21,534 nucleotides of DNA. It comes from Clostridia bacterium (GTDB lineage Bacteria > Bacillota > Clostridia > CAKSNL01 > HGM11501). Made by a program: the position numbers and the translations under genes. The DNA lies in NCBI GenBank assembly GCA_900766735.1, contig CAAFWO010000043.1:1-21534 (forward strand), given 5' to 3'. This document shows positions 8,495 through 14,830 of this stretch, piece after piece; positions within the stretch are counted from its first letter, which is position 1, and every line of letters starts with the position of its first letter. The notes under the pieces are model-generated. The model saw only the letters and a list, made by a program, of their open reading frames with translations. It made no database searches and had not been told where the DNA came from.

Positions 8495-9072
8495 GATTTG
8501 TGCTGGGACTGACCGGAGTCAGTGGTGCGGGAAAGAGCGTTGCCGCCGAGCATTTTAAAAAGCGCGGCGCATTCGTGATAGACGCGGATAAGATAAGCCG
8601 CGACATCACGAAAAAAGGCGGAATTGCCGTGCCCGAGATCGAAAAGGCGTTTCCCGAGGCCGTGACAGACGGAGTGATCGATAGAAAAAAACTCGGGAGC
8701 ATTGTTTTTAACGACAGTGAAAAATTGAAAATATTAAATAAGATCACGCATAAATATATTATGAAAATAATAAAAGAGCTGGCAGAGTCAAACGACGGAT
8801 TCATAGTTATCGACGCGCCGGTTCTCTATGAGGCCGGAGCGGACGCGCTTTGCGACAAGGTGATGGTGATCGATGCGCCGGACGAGGTCAAGATAAAAAG
8901 AATTATGGCGCGTGACAATATCGACCGCGCGCGTGCGAAAGAAAGGATCGCTGCGAGGAATGCGGCCGCTCTTAGGGAAAAGGCCGATGTCACGGTCGTG
9001 AACGATTCGGACGAGGCAAGCTTTTTTTCGAAGCTGGACAGTTTTTTGAAAGGAAATGCAATTATTAAATGA
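8491..9072 (+). CDS. coaE: Dephospho-CoA kinase
   Basis: This 193-residue P-loop kinase phosphorylates the ribose 3' hydroxyl of dephospho-CoA, the last step of coenzyme A synthesis. Walker A is GVSGAGKS (residues 9-16). It is followed by the family's DADKISRDI, the IVIDAPVLYEAG segment and RIMARDNIDRARAKERIAAR in the lid. Length is normal. The start ATG overlaps the polA stop and the stop overlaps the next start, so translation of the three genes is probably coupled. polA next to coaE is a familiar order in bacteria. Confidence 0.95.
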   Translation: MRFVLGLTGVSGAGKSVAAEHFKKRGAFVIDADKISRDITKKGGIAVPEIEKAFPEAVTDGVIDRKKLGSIVFNDSEKLKILNKITHKYIMKIIKELAESNDGFIVIDAPVLYEAGADALCDKVMVIDAPDEVKIKRIMARDNIDRARAKERIAARNAAALREKADVTVVNDSDEASFFSKLDSFLKGNAIIK

Positions 9073-9602
9073 AACGGCTTTCGGTAATACTTATTTTAAT
9101 ACTCATCGTTGCGCTTTTTATTTCGTTCGTGACGGACAGATTCAAGGTTCGCTATAAGTCGGAGATCGACTATTATGCCGATGAGTATTCGATAGACAGG
9201 CACTTGGTTTACGCGCTCATTAAGGCGGAAAGCTCGTTCGATCCGGACGCGGTCTCGCACAAGGGCGCTGTCGGGCTGATGCAGGTGACGGGGGAGACGG
9301 CTCTCTGGTGCGCCGAAAAGATCGGCGATGTCACGCTGGCGGAGAGAATGAACGAGCCGGATGTTAATTTAAAGATAGGGTGCTTTTATTTAAGCTACCT
9401 TTTGAAAAGATATTCAGGCTCGGAGACTGCGGCGCTCGCGGCGTATAACGCCGGAGCGGGAAACGCCGACAAGTGGCTTTGCGACAGCGAGCATTCGCCG
9501 GACGGGGCAAGCCTTTCGTCGTCGCCGTTCCCGGAGACGGACGGATATTTGAAAAAAGTAATGCTCTATAAAAAGGCATATGAATTTTTATATAACGAAT
9601 AA
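9069..9602 (+). CDS. Membrane-anchored lytic transglycosylase (SLT domain)
   Basis: This 177-residue protein has an N-terminal membrane anchor (about 4-21, ILILILIVALFISF) and an extracellular Slt-type lysozyme-like domain. The catalytic glutamate is expected at Glu54 in ALIKAESSFDPDAVS, followed by KGAVGLMQV and AALAAYNAGAGNADKWL, all hallmarks of the family. It would cleave the MurNAc-GlcNAc bond of peptidoglycan without water. The short chain has no LysM or other binding domain. It overlaps coaE by 4 bases and is followed by a strong terminator. Confidence 0.92.
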   Translation: MKRLSVILILILIVALFISFVTDRFKVRYKSEIDYYADEYSIDRHLVYALIKAESSFDPDAVSHKGAVGLMQVTGETALWCAEKIGDVTLAERMNEPDVNLKIGCFYLSYLLKRYSGSETAALAAYNAGAGNADKWLCDSEHSPDGASLSSSPFPETDGYLKKVMLYKKAYEFLYNE

Positions 9603-9611
9603 TGCGGTTTT

Positions 9612-9654
9612 ACACAAAAAATACTGTAACGTTATGTTACAGTATTTTTTGTGT
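9612..9654. terminator. Bidirectional intrinsic terminator between convergent genes
   Basis: A perfect 19-bp stem, ACACAAAAAATACTGTAAC (9612-9630) against its complement at 9636-9654, with loop GTTAT. A-rich and T-rich flanks on both sides let it serve the transglycosylase gene on + and the HAD gene on -. A smaller GGGC-TTTT-GCCC hairpin with TGTTTTT at 9665-9683 follows on the + strand and could be a backup. Confidence 0.9.
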
Positions 9655-9681
9655 TCTTATCGCGGGGCTTTTGCCCTGTTT

Positions 9682-10491
9682 TTACATAAACCTTCTTATT
9701 ATATCTGCGACCGCGGCCTCATTGTTGGTTTTATCCGAGATGTAGTCCGCACATTTTTTTGCGTTGGGAGACGAGTTTTTGACAACAGCGCCGATGCCGG
9801 AGAATTTCAGCATCGACATATCGTTTTCACTGTCGCCGATCGCGACGGTGTCCGAAACACCGATCCCGAGCCTGTCGCATATGAATTTTATCGCCGTGTC
9901 CTTCCCGGCGGACTTTAGCGAAAGGTCGTAATAATCCGCCGCCTTATTGATGATGAAAAGGCCGGAAAGCTTTTCAATCTGGTCAAATCCCGTTTCTTCG
10001 GGGAACGCCACGATCTTTGAAAGCATTATGTTGTGTTCTTTGATATAGTCCTCACCGGTTATTATGTCGTCTGAGTTTTTGCTTTGGAAGGCCAAAAGCC
10101 TGCCCCTTTGCGTGTTACGCTCCGAAAGCGCAAGATCGATCCGCCCTTCGTGAGGATTTAACTCATATTTTTTATACTCGGTGTCAAAATACATATGCCA
10201 GCCGGTCGACTTGGCGATACGATAGGCCATTATTGTCTCATCAACCGTGGTATAATTGGTAAAAACGGTTTCGCCGCGGTATTTTATCGTCGCACCGAGG
10301 CTTGTGATGACTCCGTCCGGCTCTGCGATTTCGCAAAGCTCGTAGGGCAGGCGGGACCATGCGCGCCCGGTGTTGATAAAAACAAGATCGCCGTGAGACT
10401 GCACTTCCTTGATCGCTTTCAAATTTTCCTTCGGGATGACCTTGTCATCGTTTGCAAGCGTGCCGTCAATATCAATGAAAAAAGCCTTCAT
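9682..10491 (-). CDS. Cof-type HAD hydrolase (sugar-phosphatase-like)
   Basis: This is a 269-residue cytoplasmic phosphatase of the HAD superfamily, Cof/YkrA-like group. Motif I is FIDIDGTLAND (nucleophile Asp7, acid/base Asp9), motif II is the FINTGRAWSRL region, a type IIB cap lies in the middle, and motif IV is VAIGDSENDMSML. Members usually act on small phosphorylated sugars or cofactors, and the sequence does not reveal the substrate. AAGGACTGAT precedes the ATG. It stands alone on the - strand with its own promoter and a shared terminator. Confidence 0.92.
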   Translation of the reverse strand: MKAFFIDIDGTLANDDKVIPKENLKAIKEVQSHGDLVFINTGRAWSRLPYELCEIAEPDGVITSLGATIKYRGETVFTNYTTVDETIMAYRIAKSTGWHMYFDTEYKKYELNPHEGRIDLALSERNTQRGRLLAFQSKNSDDIITGEDYIKEHNIMLSKIVAFPEETGFDQIEKLSGLFIINKAADYYDLSLKSAGKDTAIKFICDRLGIGVSDTVAIGDSENDMSMLKFSGIGAVVKNSSPNAKKCADYISDKTNNEAAVADIIRRFM

Positions 10492-10520
10492 TAAGATCAG
10501 TCCTTAAATCTTTTTATTTA

Positions 10521-10548
10521 ATTATAACAGGAAAAAAAGATATGTCAA
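10521..10548 (-). promoter_or_regulatory. Promoter of the HAD hydrolase gene
   Basis: On the - strand, TTGACA (complement of 10543-10548), 16 bp, then TGT-TATAAT (-10 complement of 10521-10526). Both hexamers are perfect and the -10 is extended. Its -35 is one half of the palindrome TGTCAAGTTGACA shared with the opposite promoter. Confidence 0.85.
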
Positions 10549-10549
10549 G

Positions 10550-10578
10550 TTGACATAACCGTGTTGCCGTGGTAAAAT
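10550..10578 (+). promoter_or_regulatory. Promoter of the PF06541 membrane protein gene
   Basis: TTGACA (10550-10555), 17 bp, TGG-TAAAAT (-10 at 10573-10578). Transcription should start near 10585, so the leader is very short and the ribosome site AAAAGGAGGAG lies almost at the 5' end. The -35 lies one base from that of the divergent HAD promoter. Confidence 0.85.
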
Positions 10579-10601
10579 ACTCCTAAAAGGAGGAGATACG
10601 G

Positions 10602-11402
10602 TTGGCCATTTATAATTACCTTTGGTATTTTGTCATTTTTTCGTTTTTGGGCTGGTGTATGGAGGTTGCCTATCACACTGTCTGTTGCGGCGACTTTTCA
10701 AACAGGGGGTTCTTAAACGGCCCGGTCTGCCCGATATACGGAGTGGGAGCGGTTTTGGTAATCGCGTCGCTTCGCCCGTTTGCCAACGATATTTGGATTC
10801 TGTTTTTGAGCGCGACGGTTATAACCTCGCTTCTTGAGTGGGTGACGGGCTATGTGCTCGAAAAAATATTCCGCACGAAGTGGTGGGACTATTCTGACAT
10901 TCCGTTTAACATCGGAGGCTACATATGTCTTAAATTTTCACTCTGCTGGGGGGCTGTCTGCACGTTTTTAATGAGGGTCATTCTTCCCGGGTGCGACAAG
11001 CTCATCTTAAAGCTTCCGTTAAAGATCGGAGTCGTTCTTTTAGTGATATTCGGAATCTGCTATATTGCGGACGCGGTGCACACCGTGATCACCCTCCGCA
11101 GTCTTAAAATCAAGATACGCACGATGGAGGAAATTTCAGCCAAGCTTAAAAAGCTGTCGGACGATCTGGGAATCCACATTTCCGATTCCGTTGCCGATTT
11201 GATGGAGAAGACCGAGGAGGTCGCAAAGAACGGCAAGGAGAAGGCGGAAGAGTTTGAAAAGCTCAAGGAACAGTACAGGGAAAAATTCAAAGAGTTTAAT
11301 TTTGGGCAGAAGCGTATCATAAGAGCGTTCCCGACAATAAGCTCTGACAGGTATAAGAACGCGATCAATTCATTGAAAAAGCGTTTTGGCAATAAAAAAT
11401 AA
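10602..11402 (+). CDS. PF06541-type putative ABC-transporter membrane protein
   Basis: This 266-residue membrane protein matches the PF06541 family (putative ABC-transporter type IV). Recognisable blocks are FSFLGWCMEVAYHTV, NRGFLNGPVCPIYGVG and LLEWVTGYVLEKIF, with KWWDYSDIPFNIGGYICL following. About five membrane segments lie in residues 4-165. A charged, probably coiled-coil tail (about 165-240, rich in Lys and Glu) follows. Transport activity of the family is not established, and no ATPase gene is adjacent. It starts at TTG with a strong AGGAGG 6-8 bases upstream; no better ATG is available. It is monocistronic, with its own promoter and terminator. Confidence 0.85.
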   Translation: MAIYNYLWYFVIFSFLGWCMEVAYHTVCCGDFSNRGFLNGPVCPIYGVGAVLVIASLRPFANDIWILFLSATVITSLLEWVTGYVLEKIFRTKWWDYSDIPFNIGGYICLKFSLCWGAVCTFLMRVILPGCDKLILKLPLKIGVVLLVIFGICYIADAVHTVITLRSLKIKIRTMEEISAKLKKLSDDLGIHISDSVADLMEKTEEVAKNGKEKAEEFEKLKEQYREKFKEFNFGQKRIIRAFPTISSDRYKNAINSLKKRFGNKK

Positions 11403-11404
11403 AG

Positions 11405-11438
11405 AAACTGCTTTGCCCGCCGGCAAAGCAGTTTTTTT
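11405..11438 (+). terminator. Intrinsic terminator after the PF06541 gene
   Basis: A perfect 13-bp stem AAACTGCTTTGCC (11405-11417)/GGCAAAGCAGTTT (11422-11434) with loop CGCC and a run of seven T. It isolates the recombinase gene from upstream transcription. Confidence 0.95.
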
Positions 11439-11473
11439 GACTCATATTCGGGGAACAATTAATTTGAAAGGGT

Positions 11474-12334
11474 GTGTTTAAAACGGATAAGAAATTTATA
11501 ACAGAGGGCATCATTAGGGAATTTGAAAACTATCTATATGAGAACGAAAAAAGCCTAGGTACGATCGAGAAATATGTCAGAGATACAAGAAGCTTTATGC
11601 TTTATCTGGGAGAAAACGAGGCTGTGAAGGCGAGGGTGATCGAATACAAAAAGTTACTTTTAAATAAATATGCGCCGAGGAGCGTGAATGCGGCCATCTC
11701 GTCGCTCAATGCGTTTTTTGATTTTGCCGGCTGGCAGAGTCTTAAGGTCAAAACCGTTAAGATACAAAAAGAAATTTTCGCGGACAAGACTAAAGAGCTG
11801 ACGAAAAATGAATATTTCCGCCTTTTGTCCGAAGCGAAGAGCAAGCATAACGAAAGGCTCTATTACCTGATGCAGACGATCGGCTCCTCCGGTATCAGAG
11901 TGTCCGAGCTTCGGTTCATCACCTGCGAGGCGGTTGCCGAGGGCTGCGCGGTTATAAGGATGAAGGGTAAGATCAGAAGAGTGTATCTTCCGAAGGCTCT
12001 TTGCAAAATGCTTTCGGGCTATATAAAAGGGCAAAAAATTAAAAGCGGCCCGGTGTTTGTAACAAAATCCGGAAAGCCGCTTAACCGGTCGAATATCTGG
12101 AGAGATATGAAAAAGCTCTGCGAAAAGGCGAGAGTGCCGAGGGAGAAGGTTTTTCCGCATAACCTGCGCCACCTTTTCGCAAGAACTTATTATTCGCTGG
12201 AAAAGGACATTGTGAGACTATCTGACATCCTGGGTCATTCGAGCATGAACACGACAAGAATCTACACGGCGGAGACCGGCGAGGTTCACTGCCGCCAGAT
12301 ACAGAGGCTGGGACTGCTCTATACCGGAGCATAA
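11474..12334 (+). CDS. Tyrosine recombinase, probable DNA invertase
   Basis: This 286-residue integrase-family protein has an N-terminal SAM-like core-binding domain (about 10-90) and a catalytic domain. The full active-site set is present: Arg142 in SSGIRVSEL, Lys166 in the beta-hairpin MKGKIRRVYLP, His229 and Arg232 in PHNLRH, His255 in LGHSSM, and nucleophile Tyr264 in TTRIYT. The size fits XerC/D-like and RecV-like switch recombinases. The chosen start is GTG 11474, with GAAAGGG very close upstream (3 bases), so expression may be poor. No strong promoter is visible; TTGACT at 11437 with TAATTT 17 bp on is weak. The stop codon abuts one arm of a 26-bp inverted repeat, so the likely job is inverting 12361-12635. 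It is probably not XerC/D: no dif-like role is suggested by position. Confidence 0.9.
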   Translation: MFKTDKKFITEGIIREFENYLYENEKSLGTIEKYVRDTRSFMLYLGENEAVKARVIEYKKLLLNKYAPRSVNAAISSLNAFFDFAGWQSLKVKTVKIQKEIFADKTKELTKNEYFRLLSEAKSKHNERLYYLMQTIGSSGIRVSELRFITCEAVAEGCAVIRMKGKIRRVYLPKALCKMLSGYIKGQKIKSGPVFVTKSGKPLNRSNIWRDMKKLCEKARVPREKVFPHNLRHLFARTYYSLEKDIVRLSDILGHSSMNTTRIYTAETGEVHCRQIQRLGLLYTGA

Positions 12335-12360
12335 AAAATACAACATAATTCACATTATGT
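12335..12360 (+). repeat. Left arm of 26-bp perfect inverted repeat (recombination site)
   Basis: This 26-mer (AAAATACAACATAATTCACA plus TTATGT) is matched 26 of 26 by the reverse complement of 12636-12661. Its core is a near-palindrome, CAACATAAT and ATTATGTTG around the asymmetric spacer TCAC, as expected of a tyrosine-recombinase crossover site with two protein-binding arms. It starts on the base after the recombinase stop codon. Confidence 0.8.
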
Positions 12361-12371
12361 TGCAGACCTAT

Positions 12372-12412
12372 AAAAAACACGGAGCAACATAATTCACATT
12401 ATGTTGCCGGTG
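12372..12412 (-). terminator. Terminator-like or attenuator hairpin built on the third repeat copy
   Basis: Read on the - strand from the internal promoter, the repeat core folds into a 10-bp stem (GCAACATAAT/ATTATGTTGC, GTGA loop) with an outer CAC/GTG pairing, then six T at 12377-12372. It would lie about 15 bases into the transcript. After inversion the same hairpin would stand between the promoter and cpsC and could attenuate the operon. The inner stem is AT-rich, so its efficiency is uncertain. Confidence 0.45.
12385..12407 (+). repeat. Third copy of the recombination-site core
   Basis: These 23 bases are identical to 12341-12363 in the same orientation, 44 bases downstream. The GCAACATAAT/ATTATGTTGC arms (12384-12393 and 12398-12407) make a 10-bp hairpin around TCAC. 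It is inverted relative to the right arm, so it could be an accessory site or an alternative crossover site giving a shorter inversion. Confidence 0.75.
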
Positions 12413-12433
12413 CGAATATTCATACCGTGTATA

Positions 12434-12462
12434 AGTATAACACAAAGCAAGAATGTTGTCAA
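12434..12462 (-). promoter_or_regulatory. Strong promoter inside the invertible segment, facing away from cpsCDB
   Basis: On the - strand, TTGACA (complement of 12457-12462), 17 bp, then TGT-TATACT (-10 complement of 12434-12439). It is among the best sigma-A matches in the window. As given it fires toward the 3' end of the recombinase gene, antisense to it. Inversion about 12361-12635 would carry it to 12534-12562 on +, with a start point near 12568 and a leader of about 110 bases before the cpsC ATG. Confidence 0.88.
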
Positions 12463-12529
12463 GCATTTACAATTAAAATTTATTTTGACACAATCACCAA
12501 CTAGTTGACTCCGATGTTTACATAATAAC

Positions 12530-12565
12530 AAAGCCAATGACCGATGATTTTCATTGGCTTTTTTT
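12530..12565 (+). terminator. Intrinsic terminator inside the segment, facing cpsCDB
   Basis: AAAGCCAATGA (12530-12540) and TCATTGGCTTT (12551-12561) form an 11-bp perfect stem with a 10-base loop and seven T. In the given orientation it blocks read-through from the recombinase gene into cpsC. After inversion it would lie upstream of the promoter. Confidence 0.88.
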
Positions 12566-12635
12566 GCGGGCCTTTGTTTTTATGAAAATTTTGGAAACAC
12601 GAAAAAACAAAAGCCATTTTTTGGGTTAAAATACT

Positions 12636-12661
12636 ACATAATGTGAATTATGTTGTATTTT
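12636..12661 (-). repeat. Right arm of 26-bp perfect inverted repeat (recombination site)
   Basis: This is the exact reverse complement of 12335-12360. The spacer reads GTGA on the top strand here against TCAC in the other two copies, so orientation is defined. It ends 17 bases before the cpsC ATG and just upstream of its ribosome site, so recombination would leave the coding sequence intact. Confidence 0.8.
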
Positions 12662-12678
12662 GAGAATGGAGAGTGTTT

Positions 12679-13377
12679 ATGACAGAAACGAATAACGGCA
12701 ATACGCGCGACGTGATCGATCTTGCCGAGATGTTTGCCCTTTTCTGGGAGAAAAAAGTGTTCATAATATTGCTTGCCGTCATCTGCGGAGCGGTAATGGC
12801 CGTGAACACATATTTTTTCACGAAGGACACATATACGGCGTATCTGGTGCTTCACATCAGCAATAAAAACGCTGTCGAGGCGACAGAGGAGGAGAAGATC
12901 CAAAAGAGCGATATTGACACATCGAAGTCGCTTTCCGAGACCTATATTGAGATCTTAAAGACGAGAGCGTTCTTTAAGGATGTGAGCAAGGATGTGCGCC
13001 GGAGCGATGAGTGGGAAAGAATCAGCAAGTGCACAGATATTGAACCGCTCGGCGAGACGGAGCTTTTGAAGATCTCCGTCACGCCTCAGCGCGCGAGGGA
13101 ATCTTATGAGATCGCATTTGCTATCATGAAGCTTGCGCCGGACAAGCTCACGAGCGTGTATAAAGCAGGAGAGGTCGAGATCGTTGACCCGCCGGCAATG
13201 CCGACCGAGCCGAACAGCAAATCACTTGTGCAGAAAACGGCACTGGGCTTTATCGGCGGGGGCATACTTTCGGCGGCATACATTTTCATGAAAAACTTTT
13301 TTGACAGGAAGATACACTCAGGTGATGAAGTGGAAAAACGCTATAATATTGCGGTATTGGGGGAAATTGCTGAATGA
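12679..13377 (+). CDS. Wzz/CpsC-type polysaccharide co-polymerase and kinase adaptor
   Basis: This 232-residue membrane protein belongs to the chain-length determinant family (CpsC/CapA/YveK). Two membrane segments, about 27-46 (VFIILLAVICGAVMAV) and about 187-207 (TALGFIGGGILSAAYIF), bracket an outside loop. The family's proline-rich motif VDPPAMPTEPN precedes the second. In Firmicutes such proteins set polymer length and activate the partner tyrosine kinase. ATG 12679 is preferred: GGAGAG lies 5-8 bases upstream, whereas the GTG at 12673 lies inside that ribosome site. The stop overlaps cpsD (ATGA). It is the first gene after the probable invertible promoter. Confidence 0.88.
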   Translation: MTETNNGNTRDVIDLAEMFALFWEKKVFIILLAVICGAVMAVNTYFFTKDTYTAYLVLHISNKNAVEATEEEKIQKSDIDTSKSLSETYIEILKTRAFFKDVSKDVRRSDEWERISKCTDIEPLGETELLKISVTPQRARESYEIAFAIMKLAPDKLTSVYKAGEVEIVDPPAMPTEPNSKSLVQKTALGFIGGGILSAAYIFMKNFFDRKIHSGDEVEKRYNIAVLGEIAE

Positions 13378-14120
13378 TTGGTTTGTTTAAGAAAAAGAAA
13401 ACTGTGGTAACGGGAGACGAAGTTACAAGTGCAGACTTTAAGAGGATCTTAAACCCGAGCTCGGATTTCGGAACGGTCGAGGCTTATAAAAGCATCAGAA
13501 CGAACATAATGTTTTCGATCCCGAAGCAGGAGGACGGAAAAATCATCGCCGTCACCGGGTCAATTCCCGGCGAGGGAAAGACGACAACATATATGAATCT
13601 TGCGATCACCTTTGCGCAGACCGGCGCGAAGGTAATAGTCGTGGACTGCGATTTGAGAAAATCGAGAGTTCACAGGTATTTCATGCTTGACCGTTCGCCC
13701 GGAGTGACGAACGTTATCTGCGGCTATAATAAGCTTTCCGACTGTATCAGAAAAAATGTTAAGGACAATTTGGACTGCCTGACGGCGGGCGAGGAGCCCT
13801 CCAACCCGGCGGAGCTTTTGGAGACGGATGTTTTCTCGGATATGATAAAAGAGCTTGCAGAGCAATATGACTACATATTCATCGACACGCCTCCGATGAC
13901 GGTGGTGACGGACGCGGCGGTCGTGATCAGAAACTGCACGGGCGTTGTCGCTGTCGCGCGCGAGAATTACACGACGTTTGACGCGCTCGATGTGACGGTT
14001 GCCGGCATTAAGCGCACGGGCACAAAGTTCATCGGCATAATCACGATCGGGCAGGCAAAAAAACACCGAAGGTATGGATATTACAAATACGGTAACGACG
14101 AAAGGTACGGATACAGATAA
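13374..14120 (+). CDS. Bacterial tyrosine kinase, CpsD/CapB/YwqD family
   Basis: This 248-residue cytoplasmic BY-kinase has Walker A GSIPGEGKT (62-70), Walker A' VIVVDCDLRKSR (87-98) and Walker B YIFIDTPP (167-174). The EAYKSIRTNI motif (36-45) is the usual oligomer-interface segment. The C-terminus has six tyrosines in the last 15 residues (Tyr234, 236, 237, 239, 245, 247), the autophosphorylation cluster. It needs the CpsC tail for activity, and that gene overlaps by 4 bases. Phosphorylation of the cluster usually controls capsule or exopolysaccharide assembly, though other targets are known. Confidence 0.94.
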   Translation: MIGLFKKKKTVVTGDEVTSADFKRILNPSSDFGTVEAYKSIRTNIMFSIPKQEDGKIIAVTGSIPGEGKTTTYMNLAITFAQTGAKVIVVDCDLRKSRVHRYFMLDRSPGVTNVICGYNKLSDCIRKNVKDNLDCLTAGEEPSNPAELLETDVFSDMIKELAEQYDYIFIDTPPMTVVTDAAVVIRNCTGVVAVARENYTTFDALDVTVAGIKRTGTKFIGIITIGQAKKHRRYGYYKYGNDERYGYR

Positions 14121-14122
14121 CT

Positions 14123-14830
14123 ATGACAGATCTTCACACGCATATACTGCCCGGTATTGACGACGGTGCGAAAGATGCGAAGGAGAGCATAGCTATGATC
14201 TTATCCGCATATGAGCAGGGTGTGAATTTTATTGCAGCGACACCGCACGTCATGCCGCACGGCGAAGAAGAGATCGGGAAATTTTTGATCCGCCGCGAAG
14301 AATGCTTTAATGCCTTGAGAGAAGAAATTGCAAAAAGAGATGAAGATTTTCCGCGCCTTACTCTGGGAGCGGAGGTCTTTTTGGACAACGACATAACACA
14401 GTATAAAAATTTTAGGAGTCTTTGTTATGTAAACACTAATGTTATGCTTTTGGAGCTTGACCCGGGGAAATATTCCGATAAGTATTCCGAATGGATATAT
14501 TCGATCGTGAAAGCCGGAGTGAAGCCCATCATTGCGCATGTGGACAGATACCCCTGGAGAGACGAGCTTTTCGAGGACACGCAATTCCTCGGAGCGGTGC
14601 ACCAGATCAATGCGTCGCGCTTTTTGACGCTTTCCGGGAGAAGAACCGCGCGCGGAATAATCCAGCATGGCGGATGTTGCATTGTCGCAAGCGATATGCA
14701 TAACTTGGAGTCCCGTCCGTGCAATATGAAACAGGCATATGTTAAAATGGAAAAATACGACGAAGTTGAGGCGGAGGATGTATTTTCTAAAAATGCACTC
14801 GGTCTGATGAAAGAAGAATCGGTTGTTTAA
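14123..14830 (+). CDS. PHP-family tyrosine phosphatase, CpsB/YwqE type
   Basis: This 235-residue metal-dependent phosphatase should dephosphorylate the CpsD tyrosine cluster. The opening MTDLHTHILPGIDDGAKD (His5, His7) is the PHP metal-binding signature. ATPHVMPHG, LGAEVFLDND, IIAHVDRYPW and IVASDMHN supply the other ligands. It starts 2 bases after the cpsD stop. It completes the CpsC-CpsD-CpsB module. No glycosyltransferase, flippase or polymerase gene follows, so the polysaccharide genes it controls must lie elsewhere. Confidence 0.94.
   Translation: MTDLHTHILPGIDDGAKDAKESIAMILSAYEQGVNFIAATPHVMPHGEEEIGKFLIRREECFNALREEIAKRDEDFPRLTLGAEVFLDNDITQYKNFRSLCYVNTNVMLLELDPGKYSDKYSEWIYSIVKAGVKPIIAHVDRYPWRDELFEDTQFLGAVHQINASRFLTLSGRRTARGIIQHGGCCIVASDMHNLESRPCNMKQAYVKMEKYDEVEAEDVFSKNALGLMKEESVV

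Larger units (their letters stand above)
12335..12678. other. Non-coding switch region, probable invertible promoter segment
   Basis: There is no gene in these 344 bases. From left to right it holds inverted-repeat arm 1 (12335-12360), a third copy of the repeat core (12385-12407), a strong promoter reading left (12434-12462), an intrinsic terminator reading right (12530-12565), inverted-repeat arm 2 (12636-12661) and the cpsC ribosome site. The segment that would flip is 12361-12635 (275 bases). In the orientation given, the promoter faces the recombinase gene and the terminator faces cpsCDB, so I read this as the OFF state. The elements are visible directly; the switching is inference. Confidence 0.75.

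Noticed and set aside
10580..10592. CTCCT/AGGAG hairpin hiding the ribosome site of the PF06541 gene
   Set aside because: The promoter places the transcript start near 10585, so the left arm would not be in the RNA.
12485..12526. TTGACA at 12485 and TTGACT at 12505 as + strand promoters for cpsC
   Set aside because: No acceptable -10 lies 15-19 bp downstream of either, and both lie upstream of the terminator at 12530-12565.
12335..12661. The three repeats as a CRISPR remnant or as operator sites only
   Set aside because: The copies are palindromic, two orientations occur, and spacing is unequal (21 and 228 bases), with no cas genes. Operators for a regulator remain possible, but identity over 26 bases reaching beyond the palindrome, and the adjacent recombinase, favour crossover sites.
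12335..12661. The repeats as simple terminators
   Set aside because: Each is followed by T-rich sequence on one strand, but the stems are nearly all A-T and arms 1 and 2 lack a continuous T-run. Only the internal copy makes a reasonable terminator-like hairpin.
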